This document shows, piece after piece, positions 33,633-41,813 of a DNA stretch of 55,504 nucleotides; position 1 is the first letter of the stretch; the number at the start of each line of letters is the position of its first letter. The position numbers were made by a program, and so were the translations under genes. The DNA lies in the NCBI RefSeq assembly GCF_001439605.1, contig NZ_LMBX01000031.1, forward strand, positions 1 to 55,504. The letters are read 5' to 3'. Source of the stretch: Cytobacillus praedii. GTDB taxonomy: Bacteria; Bacillota; Bacilli; Bacillales; Cytobacillaceae. The notes under the pieces are model-generated. The model was not told where the DNA came from, searched no databases, and saw nothing but the letters and a program-made list of their open reading frames with translations.

Positions 33633-35519
33633 TTACTTATTCAATTCAGCTAGTTTCTTTTTAGAAGGTGTTTCATATTTTACTAGTCCTTTGATGTTTG
33701 TGATGTAATGTCCATCACCTACACCATATTGGCCAAAGAAAAGCTTGTCTTGGTTATACACTCTGTATTTCTCACCAGGCTTCAGGACACGAACAAACGT
33801 AAGCTTGTTATTCACATCGCGCTTCCAAAGGTTAATTGGTTTTTCAATTGTTACACGGCCAATTTGGCCTTTTTTCATTAATAGACCATCCCAGTAAACA
33901 TTCTTTGTTGGTACTGGTGTTGGCGTCGGTGTTGGCGTCGGTGTTGGTGTTGGTGTTGGTTTTACTTCTTCTTTTTCAATAGCTTTCTCAACAAATCGAG
34001 CTACATACTTATCGTCCACCGAGCCTATTTTTTTAAGATAAGCAATTAATGCCTCATCTAATGCAGGGAACTCATTTGCAATTGGATTATTCTTGAATTC
34101 AGTATACTCATCTCCGCCAATAGCCATGAAATCATTTGTTGCGACTAAATACTTCTTATTCATATCAACTGGCTGCCCTTTAATCTTCAATTCATGCACG
34201 CGGTGACCAGCTGTTTGAGCAGGATCAATCGCAAAAGTTAAACCAGAAACATGCGGGAATGCTCCTTTAGATTCTGGATAAGCACTTACACCGTTTTCAA
34301 GACTAGCTTTTATCTGCGCACCTGTTAACTCTTTCGTCACGATATAGTTGCCAAACGGCAGTACCGTAATGACATCTTCCTTCGTAATGTCCCCTTTTTC
34401 AATTGATGCGCGAATTCCGCCGCCATTTGTTAAAGCTATATCCGCACCAGTCATATCTACCATTGCATCTGTAATTAAATTTCCAAGATTTGTTCCGCCT
34501 ACACGGACTTGCTCACGTTCACCATCTAATTGCACATTCGTTTTTCCAATCACTTCTGATAAAATTTCTTTTTGAGTTTCATGGACCTTTTCAATTGCCT
34601 TTTCAACAGCTGGATCAGGTTTCACATTCGCTGCTTCTTCTTTTGAAATCAAACGCGCTGATTTATTGGTTAATTTCTTATCTTCAAAAGTTAGCTCAAC
34701 AACACCAAGATTCTTTGTATATTCTCCTGTACTTACAATCAGTGTATCATTTTCTCCTTTTAGTCCTTCCACAAGAGTGGAATGACTATGTCCATCAACA
34801 ATGAGATCGATGCCAGGAGCACCTTTTGCAACTTTAATTGATGTTTCTGTACTTGACTCATCAATTCCTAAGTGAGTCACAGCAATAATCATATCAACAT
34901 TTTGGGATTTTAATTCCTTTACCATTGCCTGTGCTTCTTTTACAGGATCAGTAAACGTTAATCCCTCCACGTTTTTCGGATTTGTTTTGTAATGTGTTTC
35001 CGGTGTAGATAAGCCAAAGATACCTAGTTTAATGCCATCCACTTCTTTAATTTCATATGGTTTTAATAAATTTGTACCGTCTTTCTGACGCACATTTGCA
35101 CTTAATACAGGGAAATTCAATTTCTTTTCTAATTCTAGCAATCTCTTATACCCATAGTTAAAATCATGGTTGCCAGCAGCCATTCCATCATAGCCAACAG
35201 TGTTCATTACTTCTGTAATACTCTCTCCTTGGCTTACTGTGGCAAAAGGTGTGCCGTGCAAAGTATCTCCCGCATCCAACAATAATGTGTTCGGATTCTC
35301 GCTCTCGAATTGCTTCACAAGCGCAGAAATCTTTGCAAATCCCATTCCATCGCCTTCTTCTACGCGGCCATGGGTGTCATTTGTATGCAAAATTGTAATT
35401 TTCTTTGTTGCTGCAGAAGCTGAAATGCTCTCTGCATTCACAGAGAATTGTCCGCCAAATCCGGACCATACGACTAAAGAAGAAGCAATAACAGCAAAAC
35501 CTTTTTTAAACCTTTGCAT
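33633..35519 (-). CDS. Secreted 5'-nucleotidase/UDP-sugar hydrolase family protein with C-terminal KGQIG module
   Basis: 628 residues. Signal peptide about 1-30. Metallophosphatase domain about 40-300 with ILHTNDTHGRVEEGDG, LLLDAGDTLHGTP and AAGNHDFNYG, the metal-binding motifs; VDGHSHSTLVEGLKG follows. 5'-nucleotidase C-terminal domain about 335-505 with TNGGGIRASIEKGDITKED and FMAIGGDEYTEF. A Pro-Thr linker (about 517-538) is encoded by a 12-bp-type repeat at 33910-33960. The shared module fills 541-628 with VYWDGLLMKKGQIGRVTIEK. Related surface enzymes hydrolyse extracellular nucleotides. No LPxTG signal is present, so the module may be the anchor. Start ATG with AGGAGGT. Confidence 0.92.
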   Translation of the reverse strand: MQRFKKGFAVIASSLVVWSGFGGQFSVNAESISASAATKKITILHTNDTHGRVEEGDGMGFAKISALVKQFESENPNTLLLDAGDTLHGTPFATVSQGESITEVMNTVGYDGMAAGNHDFNYGYKRLLELEKKLNFPVLSANVRQKDGTNLLKPYEIKEVDGIKLGIFGLSTPETHYKTNPKNVEGLTFTDPVKEAQAMVKELKSQNVDMIIAVTHLGIDESSTETSIKVAKGAPGIDLIVDGHSHSTLVEGLKGENDTLIVSTGEYTKNLGVVELTFEDKKLTNKSARLISKEEAANVKPDPAVEKAIEKVHETQKEILSEVIGKTNVQLDGEREQVRVGGTNLGNLITDAMVDMTGADIALTNGGGIRASIEKGDITKEDVITVLPFGNYIVTKELTGAQIKASLENGVSAYPESKGAFPHVSGLTFAIDPAQTAGHRVHELKIKGQPVDMNKKYLVATNDFMAIGGDEYTEFKNNPIANEFPALDEALIAYLKKIGSVDDKYVARFVEKAIEKEEVKPTPTPTPTPTPTPTPVPTKNVYWDGLLMKKGQIGRVTIEKPINLWKRDVNNKLTFVRVLKPGEKYRVYNQDKLFFGQYGVGDGHYITNIKGLVKYETPSKKKLAELNK

Positions 35520-35697
35520 GACTTACCTCCTGTTTTTTGAGAATTCAAATCTATTATATCTTATAATTATTAATCTGGTGTTAATAGAATGTAAAATTAG
35601 TCGTAAAGACCTATCAATATGACCTAATAAATAGACAAATTATGATGTTTTTAGACAAATTCCAACAGCAAAATAAATAATTTCCATATTTTCCACA

Positions 35698-35726
35698 TTC
35701 CCAGATTCGGTTTGCTAGTATACAAT
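35698..35726 (+). promoter_or_regulatory. Promoter of the candidate small RNA or leader
   Basis: TTCCCA (35698-35703), 17 bases, TACAAT (35721-35726). Transcription would begin near 35733, immediately before the structured stretch. Confidence 0.55.
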
Positions 35727-35732
35727 AGTAAC

Positions 35733-35830
35733 TGTACGCTAGCATGTGTAAACAAATGGGTTTACTCTTCCAGCGTGCTTACCTAACTTTGAATTAGTCA
35801 TCGGATCTTCCGAAGGCTAATTCTTTTTTT
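35733..35830 (+). ncRNA. Candidate ~100-nt structured RNA or terminated leader
   Basis: From the predicted start, GTACGCT (35734-35740) pairs with AGCGTGC (35772-35778) and encloses a second stem GTAAAC (35748-35753)/GTTTAC (35760-35765). A terminator follows: GAATTAG (35791-35797) with CTAATTC (35817-35823), an inner stem TCGGA/TCCGA, and seven T (35824-35830). No open reading frame fits. It is either a free-standing small RNA or a riboswitch-like leader for the DUF3298 gene 150 bp downstream. I do not match it to a known riboswitch class. Confidence 0.55.
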
Positions 35831-35979
35831 ATGCCTTCAAGGAGGACAGCGTGTCAGGTTCCTTGTCCCACCAATTTTTCGTGATCAGTGAACTACAGCT
35901 AAAAACCTTTTCCTTTTTTTGATTGAATTAGAAAAACTCCCCTAGTATATTAAGAATATATTGAATGGGAGGTTTTGGA

Positions 35980-36945
35980 ATGAAGAGAAAATTACTTGGA
36001 ATATTATTTGTATTTGTTCTTTCCCTTTCTATCCTGCCTATCGGTTCTGCACAAGCAAGCGTGATGTGGGGGAAAACAGAGCTGAAGAAGGGGCAAATAG
36101 GAAAAGCTACATTAATAAATAATTCACAGCTATGGGCATACAGTAAGGATCGAAAAAGTTTAATAGAAATTCGGAAACTCAAAAAAGGGGAAGAATACCG
36201 CGTCTATACATTTAAGAGCGACTTCGGAGGACTTTATGGTGTTGGCGGAGGAGCATTTATTAAGAAATCTTCTGCCGTTAAATATGAAACTCCTTCTAAA
36301 GTAAAGCTGCAGGCGTTAGGTGTGACTCTTTCTAAACAAACATTTGAGGGTGAATTTAATTATCCGCAGGTTGAAGGCTTGATCAGCAGTGAGGCACAGA
36401 AAAAGATCAACTCAGCTATAAAAGGTCACATGGCCGCTTCTTATAAATCCTTATTAAAGTTAGAAGAGGATGAGTTTGCCCATCGTGAAGATTATTATAA
36501 TGAACACGGGTACGATGTTCCTGAGGATGAAGAATACAGATTTTCCTATGAATATGATGTAACCTACGAAGTTAAATATAACAAAAATAACCGATTAAGC
36601 ATTCTTATTTACGACTACATGTATACAGGCGGTGCTCACGGAATGTCGACAGTGGAAGCTTATAATTTCGATGTGCTGACTGGTAACCAAATTTCTTTAA
36701 CGAGCATAGCTAAGGGCAGCAGTGCCTTAACAAAAATGAAAAATTATGCAAAAGCTGATCTGCTTAACCAAAATAAAGAATTGGGAATGATCTTTACTGA
36801 CTCCCTTTCTTCAATCACGATCAATAATGGTCGCCCTTTTTATTTTTATGATAATGGGGTTGTTGTGAAATTCTTCGAGTATGAAGTAGCCGCTTATGCA
36901 GCTGGAATGCCTGAAGTGAAAATACCTTATTCGGTTTTTAAATAA
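35980..36945 (+). CDS. Secreted DUF3298/DUF4163-type protein with N-terminal KGQIG module
   Basis: 321 residues from the ATG at 35980, seven bases after GGGAGG. An ATG 15 bases earlier overlaps that site. Signal peptide about 1-26 (GILFVFVLSLSILPIGSAQA). Shared module about 28-107 with VMWGKTELKKGQIGKATL, KGEEYRVY and LYGVGGGAFIKK. The C-terminal half (about 115-321) holds a DUF4163-like stretch and a DUF3298 domain with YTGGAHGMSTVEAYNFD, as in RsiV-like and PdaC-like wall proteins. Its module is closest to that of the convergent propeller gene (both VMWGKTEL), suggesting local duplication. No deacetylase domain is present, so its role is unknown. Confidence 0.85.
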   Translation: MKRKLLGILFVFVLSLSILPIGSAQASVMWGKTELKKGQIGKATLINNSQLWAYSKDRKSLIEIRKLKKGEEYRVYTFKSDFGGLYGVGGGAFIKKSSAVKYETPSKVKLQALGVTLSKQTFEGEFNYPQVEGLISSEAQKKINSAIKGHMAASYKSLLKLEEDEFAHREDYYNEHGYDVPEDEEYRFSYEYDVTYEVKYNKNNRLSILIYDYMYTGGAHGMSTVEAYNFDVLTGNQISLTSIAKGSSALTKMKNYAKADLLNQNKELGMIFTDSLSSITINNGRPFYFYDNGVVVKFFEYEVAAYAAGMPEVKIPYSVFK

Positions 36946-36946
36946 T

Positions 36947-36985
36947 AAAAAAGGGGACAGATATGATCTGACCCCTTTACTTTTT
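36947..36985. terminator. Bidirectional terminator
   Basis: AAAGGGG (36950-36956) and CCCCTTT (36972-36978) with CAGAT/ATCTG inside. It has an A-run to the left and TTTACTTTTT to the right, so it serves the DUF3298 gene and the convergent propeller gene. Confidence 0.85.
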
Positions 36986-36989
36986 GCCA

Positions 36990-39191
36990 CTACTTCAGAA
37001 GCGCTAATTTACTTTTTGATGGTGTTTCGTAATGGACACTGGCGGAGTTTTTTTCAATAAATAATCCGCCGCCTACTCCGTAGAGCCCACTTTTCTCGGC
37101 AAGATAGCGATAGACGCGGAATTCTTCACCCGGCTTAAGTGTACGTTCCTTTTCTAATGTTCCATCATCATTTCGCTTCCAGAGGGCTGCAGCTTGCTTA
37201 ATGGTTACTTTTCCAATTTGGCCCTTTAGCAGTTCTGTTTTTCCCCACATGACTTTTTGATGTGCTTTTAAAGAAAAAAGTTCATCTTTGCTTGTGAAGT
37301 AGATGACCCCATCTGCCCCTTTAGTAAGCCTTTCAGCTCCTGTACTTTTTAGTATTTCCTTTTTAAATGTCCCTGGATGAACGCTAAACAACGTCCCTTC
37401 AACTGTTCCATAAATCAATCCATCATTTCCTATAACAAGCGTTCCATTATTAAAACGGCCGCTCGTATTTTTTACGATATTAACCGTTTGTGTTTTCTTT
37501 GTTTGCGGATCATAAGAAAAGAAATTGCCATCTGATAAACCATAAATTTTCTTTGCATCTGCAGCCAAGGCATGGATCATGCGCGGATTTTTTATCCCTA
37601 ATGGCAAAATCTCAATTTTCCCTGCCGGGGTCGAGCTCTTCATTCTAAAAAGTATTGCATTTTGTTTGCCTTCCAGGTTTTTTCCGCTGAATATGGAAGT
37701 GCCTCCATAGACGTAAGACTGATGAGCAGTTAAAGAAATGATGCTTTGATCCTTCACAATATTTCTTCTGACTGAATGGTTTCGTGCAATCGTGTCGTAT
37801 ATAGTTAGACTCCCGCCAATTTCTCCATTTTTCGGATGGGTGCCAATAAATAAGTAGTTCGTTCCTTTCGCTCCTGTCATCGCCACCGGTCGATTTTGTC
37901 CGTTGCCAATTGTAAACAACTGTGTTGGTGACGATGGAGCCTTCAACTCTGAAATCACACCTGCAGGATAAACCCCGAGATAAAATTTCCCATTGACTGT
38001 CGCAAAACTTTCCACTTGACCGATCCTCGAGATCGATGAAAAAGTTTTTGACTGCGGATGGTAGACGCCCATCTTATCAGATACATAGCTGCTTATATAA
38101 ATATTGCCATCCGGTCCTGCGGCTAAATTGTAAATAGGCACGCCCGCTGCCGGCAAGGCAAAGTGATCAACAACCAGCTCTTCACTTGCCACATCATACG
38201 TAAAGAAAGTGCCAGTATTTCCAAGCAAGCCTGCAAGGTAGGTTTTCGATCCTTTTTTTACGAAATCAAGGGATACAGCTTCTGTTCCCTGCAATGTTTT
38301 ACGTGAAGCGGTTACTTTCCCTGTCTGCAAATCCATTTTTTGAAGGTGATAGTCGTTTGTAAAGTATACATCCTTCCCGTTAGGTGCAAGCTTCGAAACT
38401 CCCCGTGATTTCGCTGTCAGCTCCCCTTTGAACTTATATGTTTTTGCATCGAACATAAGAATGGTTTGTTTATTTTCAAGCTTGGCAAACAGCACACCCC
38501 CAGCCTGATCTAAATCATAAACAGAAGTTGCATTTTTATATTGCTGGGGCAAGATAGACTTTTTGGCATTGGATGAAAGATTCCAGGCAATCAAATCAGC
38601 ATTTGCTCCAACTCCAACAAACATTGTGTTTGTTGCTGGATAATAGGCTAAGCTGCGGCCGATTGTTTTTCCGTTCGCCGCTTGTCCAAGATTTTGAAAC
38701 TTTCCACCGCTATATTTAAATACCCCGCCTTCATAAGACGTACTTCCATACACATTCCCATGATGGTCTACTTCAATATCATGAATGGATGTACTTCCAC
38801 TCGTTGCTTTGCCAAGATCGGTTAACTTTTTTTGATTCGGATTATATTTATAAAGTTTATTGGAAGGAGTTCCCCCAATCCAGACCTCTCCTTTTTCATC
38901 CACTTCAATCGCCCAGCCGCTAGATGAACCAGCTAAGGCCTTTTGATCAACCATTTTTTTATTAAACAGATCAAATACAGCTAATTGGGCAGGCTCACCT
39001 TGCAAAAGAATATACATATAGGCATTTCCTTCCGCATCATTGCCTGAAACTGCTGTGATGGCGGTACTATTTGTAATTGGTTTTCCTACTTTTGAAATTT
39101 GGTAGGACGAATCAGCTGAGACAGAGCCAATTTGCGAAAATACTAGAAACACACAGGCTAACATAAGAAAGAAGACCGACTTTTTCACCAT
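36990..39191 (-). CDS. Secreted beta-propeller protein with C-terminal KGQIG module
   Basis: 733 residues. Signal peptide about 1-26 (VFFLMLACVFLVFSQIGSVS). Residues about 35-640 form a series of beta-propeller blades. Repeated phrases such as WIGGTPSNKLYKYNPNQKKL, NVYGSTSYEGGVFKYSGGKF and NIYISSYVSDKMGVYHPQ resemble SMP-30/PQQ-like or WD-type blades. No catalytic residues can be assigned. The shared module fills 647-733, with VMWGKTELLKGQIGKVTI, KPGEEFRVYRY and LYGVGGGLFIEK. A ligand-binding or scaffold role at the cell surface is likely. It is the last member of the module cluster. Confidence 0.82.
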   Translation of the reverse strand: MVKKSVFFLMLACVFLVFSQIGSVSADSSYQISKVGKPITNSTAITAVSGNDAEGNAYMYILLQGEPAQLAVFDLFNKKMVDQKALAGSSSGWAIEVDEKGEVWIGGTPSNKLYKYNPNQKKLTDLGKATSGSTSIHDIEVDHHGNVYGSTSYEGGVFKYSGGKFQNLGQAANGKTIGRSLAYYPATNTMFVGVGANADLIAWNLSSNAKKSILPQQYKNATSVYDLDQAGGVLFAKLENKQTILMFDAKTYKFKGELTAKSRGVSKLAPNGKDVYFTNDYHLQKMDLQTGKVTASRKTLQGTEAVSLDFVKKGSKTYLAGLLGNTGTFFTYDVASEELVVDHFALPAAGVPIYNLAAGPDGNIYISSYVSDKMGVYHPQSKTFSSISRIGQVESFATVNGKFYLGVYPAGVISELKAPSSPTQLFTIGNGQNRPVAMTGAKGTNYLFIGTHPKNGEIGGSLTIYDTIARNHSVRRNIVKDQSIISLTAHQSYVYGGTSIFSGKNLEGKQNAILFRMKSSTPAGKIEILPLGIKNPRMIHALAADAKKIYGLSDGNFFSYDPQTKKTQTVNIVKNTSGRFNNGTLVIGNDGLIYGTVEGTLFSVHPGTFKKEILKSTGAERLTKGADGVIYFTSKDELFSLKAHQKVMWGKTELLKGQIGKVTIKQAAALWKRNDDGTLEKERTLKPGEEFRVYRYLAEKSGLYGVGGGLFIEKNSASVHYETPSKSKLALLK

Positions 39192-39425
39192 TATTTTTTC
39201 CCCTATTCTATTGATGTTAGATCTATTTTACTATAGGTAAATCATAATTGGGACAATTAGTGTGGAATGAGATAGAGGGAAAAACTACTAAAATAAATGA
39301 ATGACTTCAAAATATGTTAAATCAAGTCGGCAAAGAGATGAAGGATAGAAATTTTTTGACAGATTAAGCTGGATTTATTATCAACTTTGGAGAAGGGATG
39401 TATTGGAAAAAGCAAAGTTTTTATA

Positions 39426-39445
39426 TTAATCAAACGTTTGATTAA
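39426..39445. promoter_or_regulatory. Perfect 20-bp palindrome, likely operator
   Basis: TTAATCAAACGTTTGATTAA is its own reverse complement. It lies 60-80 bp upstream of the promoter of the GNAT gene. Such sites typically bind dimeric repressors of the TetR or LacI type. No such regulator gene is in the window. The rest of the 376-bp gap shows nothing else that I can support. Confidence 0.55.
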
Positions 39446-39502
39446 ATTTTTGTAAAGCGGAAATAGACGCTTCAAATGACTTGCCTCTTCGCTTCTAAAT
39501 AT

Positions 39503-39531
39503 TTGAAAATTTAAAAAGTTAGTTGTATAAA
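39503..39531 (+). promoter_or_regulatory. SigA-type promoter of the GNAT gene
   Basis: TTGAAA (39503-39508), exactly 17 bases, TATAAA (39526-39531), 37 bp before the start codon. Confidence 0.65.
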
Positions 39532-39567
39532 TAGAAATAGATAGGTTCCAAACATAGGAGGAGCGTT

Positions 39568-40062
39568 ATGTTGGCAAATAAACAAGAAGAATGGATAAAA
39601 AACGGAGATTTTTATATAAGTACGAATAAAAGCTATTTAGATATTGATGTTATCTATAATTTTCTAAGTGAGGAGTCCTACTGGCTTAAAGGAATTTCAA
39701 AAGAGCTGGTTATAGCAGCCATTGAACATTCGATTCTTTGTTATGGGATCTATGAAGGAGACCCCGCCACGGGTTCCTCAAAACAAGTTGGTTTTGCACG
39801 TGTCGTATCCGATCTTGTTCGATTTTCGTGGCTCGGTGATGTGTTCATCCTTCCCGAATATCGAGGAAAGGGTTTAAGTAAGTGGCTTATGAGTGTAATT
39901 ACCGAGCATCCTCATTTGAAAGGAACAAACTTCCACCTCGCCACGAGGGATGCGCATTCTCTTTATGCCCAATATGGCTTTAAGCCATTAGACAATATCG
40001 AAAATCGAATGGCAAGACCTTTTGATTGGGATGCCATCTATGATGGGTATAAAAAAGGATAG
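39568..40062 (+). CDS. GNAT-family N-acetyltransferase
   Basis: 164 residues, cytosolic, acetyl-CoA dependent. The pyrophosphate-binding signature is VFILPEYRGKGLSKWLM (about 92-108), with ASHSLYAQYGFKPL-type family ending seen as DAHSLYAQYGFKPLDN. The layout resembles small GNATs annotated only generally. AGGAGGAGCG gives a very strong ribosome site. It has its own promoter and is followed by a terminator. Substrate unknown. Confidence 0.88.
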   Translation: MLANKQEEWIKNGDFYISTNKSYLDIDVIYNFLSEESYWLKGISKELVIAAIEHSILCYGIYEGDPATGSSKQVGFARVVSDLVRFSWLGDVFILPEYRGKGLSKWLMSVITEHPHLKGTNFHLATRDAHSLYAQYGFKPLDNIENRMARPFDWDAIYDGYKKG

Positions 40063-40070
40063 ACTTATTC

Positions 40071-40105
40071 AGCGATTCTTCCATAAAGAGAATCGCTTTA
40101 TTCTA
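40071..40105 (+). terminator. Terminator after the GNAT gene
   Basis: AGCGATTCT (40071-40079) pairs with AGAATCGCT (40089-40097), followed by TTATTCT. Confidence 0.7.
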
Positions 40106-40137
40106 AAAAATAAGCCGTGTAAAAATAGGTGAGCACA

Positions 40138-40923
40138 TTGCCAAATTCGAAAGATCAGATTAGAGCAGTAGTTACCGCAATTGAATATATGAAGAAGCAT
40201 TTAGAAGAAGAAATTACTTCAGAAGAGCTAGCTTCTCACGTTGGATATAGCCCCTATCACTTTTCGAGAGTGTTTAAAGAAATCACAGGAGTATCACCAC
40301 GACATTATTTATCTGCCTTACGTATCGAGGCGGGTAAGAAAATACTTGTAGATGCTTCCTCATCATCGATATTAAAAACACTGCTGTTAATTGGATTTAG
40401 AAGCATGGGAACGTTCAGCACGAAATTCAAACAATTTGTCGGGCTGTCCCCAAAGAAGTTTCAGTTGCGTACAGAAGACTTGCACCAATTTATTAACCAA
40501 TTTGAGCATCAGGAAAAGCTTGAACCTATTACATTAACTCCGCCTGTTGTTTCATGTCAGCTAGAATTTCCGAAAGGCTTTAAAGGCCTTATTTTTATCG
40601 GTCTCTTCCCGCGCCCGATCCCAGACCAAAGACCTTTAGCCGGAACGGCGATTACCCATAATCAAACAAACTGCCTATTCTCCTCTGTGCCATTGGGAAC
40701 CTACTATGTTTTAGCGGCAGCACTTCCTCTTAGTTTTCATCCAAAAGACTACTTTCTTTTAGATGCAGCCTTACGAGGAAAGTCGGATCTTGCAATTGAA
40801 GTAACAGAAAGGACAGAGACGGAAGTTAAGATAAAGCTTAGAGATCCTTTGCCCTATGATCCACCGATCTTAATTAATCTCCCTCAGCTATTATTTGAAA
40901 AAGAAAAAAACAAAGCAAACTAG
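40138..40923 (+). CDS. AraC-family transcriptional regulator
   Basis: About 261 residues from the TTG at 40138, which follows AGGTGA by five bases. The GTG at 40129 lies inside that site. N-terminal double helix-turn-helix (about 5-105): ITSEELASHVGYSPYHFSRV, then FRSMGTFSTKFKQFVGLSPK. The C-terminal part (about 115-261) has no clear known fold by eye; it contains GLIFIGLFPRPIPDQRPLAG and may bind a small ligand. DNA-binding first and sensor last is the Rob/SoxS-plus-effector layout. The VOC and SRPBCC genes downstream are its likely targets or effectors (inference). Confidence 0.88.
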   Translation: MPNSKDQIRAVVTAIEYMKKHLEEEITSEELASHVGYSPYHFSRVFKEITGVSPRHYLSALRIEAGKKILVDASSSSILKTLLLIGFRSMGTFSTKFKQFVGLSPKKFQLRTEDLHQFINQFEHQEKLEPITLTPPVVSCQLEFPKGFKGLIFIGLFPRPIPDQRPLAGTAITHNQTNCLFSSVPLGTYYVLAAALPLSFHPKDYFLLDAALRGKSDLAIEVTERTETEVKIKLRDPLPYDPPILINLPQLLFEKEKNKAN

Positions 40924-40983
40924 AAGAATTTTCCGATTATTTTTTTGTTAAGTTAAGGATATCAAATGCTAGGAGGGATCATT

Positions 40984-41340
40984 TTGTTAAATCAAGTGTG
41001 TGTGTTAACCGCGAAGGTGGACGACATTAAGAAAGCAGTTGAATTCTATACAAATGTGTTATCATTCAAAGTTTCAAAGTATTACGGGGAAAAGCTTGTT
41101 AGTTTAATACATAATGAAATCCCAATCGTACTAGAGGAAACAGAGCCTTTTGATACAGAGACACGCCAAAGTGTTTTATTCGGAATTCTTTCGGAGAACC
41201 TTGATAAAGATGTTGAGGCACTAAAAGCAAAAGGAGTATCGCTTCTCTTTGATGAGCCCCAGCCATGCCCGCCTGGCCGGTTTACGATTATTAAGGACCC
41301 TGCAGGAAACCAAATTGAACTCGTCGAATTTTCTAGCTAG
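40984..41340 (+). CDS. VOC-superfamily (glyoxalase-fold) protein
   Basis: About 118 residues. Start is the TTG at 40984, six bases after GGAGGG; the ATG at 40966 precedes this ribosome site. It has two beta-alpha-beta-beta-beta halves: VCVLTAKVDDIKKAVEFYTN and, at the end, RFTIIKDPAGNQIELVEF, the usual VOC closing motif with its metal-type Glu. Members include fosfomycin- or bleomycin-resistance proteins and glyoxalases. Substrate unknown. Confidence 0.83.
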   Translation: MLNQVCVLTAKVDDIKKAVEFYTNVLSFKVSKYYGEKLVSLIHNEIPIVLEETEPFDTETRQSVLFGILSENLDKDVEALKAKGVSLLFDEPQPCPPGRFTIIKDPAGNQIELVEFSS

Positions 41341-41345
41341 TTAAC

Positions 41346-41813
41346 ATGATGCCTGCTATAAAGCATCAAACATATATTAAGTCGCAGCCAGCGAAAGTTT
41401 TCCATACGCTAACAACCGCCGCTGGATGGAATGCATGGTTTACAGATCGCACAACCATCGTGTGGAACAATGATGGTGCAGGTGAAATCCGGCTAAGATG
41501 GGCAGTTAATAGGCATAAAGTGATTGAAGATGGCGGAAAAATAGTTGAAGCCATCCCATATGAGTCTTTTATTTTTCAATGGTGCCCTGGAGAAAGCCCA
41601 ACAACCGTGAAATTCAATTTGCATCCATTTAGGGAAGGAACTCTAGTAATCCTTGAAGAGCATGGGTATTTAAATTCAATTAAAGATATCGATGCGTGCA
41701 TTGGATGTGCTGCTGGATGGGGAGAAGCACTGACTTTATTAAAAATATATCTAGAACACGGGATCGTTCTTAAGGGAGATTTATTTATAGGAGATGATAC
41801 AGCTGATATATGA
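41346..41813 (+). CDS. SRPBCC/AHSA1-type protein
   Basis: 155 residues with the START-like fold. It begins MMPAIKHQTYIKSQPAKVFH and has TTAAGWNAWFTDRTTIVWNN and the C-terminal helix GCAAGWGEALTLLKIYLEHG. These small hydrophobic-pocket proteins bind or modify lipids, polyketides and other small molecules. It starts 5 bp after the VOC gene without a strong ribosome site, so coupling is likely. It overlaps the second VOC gene by 20 bp. Confidence 0.85.
   Translation: MMPAIKHQTYIKSQPAKVFHTLTTAAGWNAWFTDRTTIVWNNDGAGEIRLRWAVNRHKVIEDGGKIVEAIPYESFIFQWCPGESPTTVKFNLHPFREGTLVILEEHGYLNSIKDIDACIGCAAGWGEALTLLKIYLEHGIVLKGDLFIGDDTADI

Noticed and set aside
35200..35622. Plus-strand open frame of 140 codons over the 5'-nucleotidase start
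   Set aside because: It overlaps the signal peptide and catalytic motifs of the real gene on the other strand and lacks a ribosome site.
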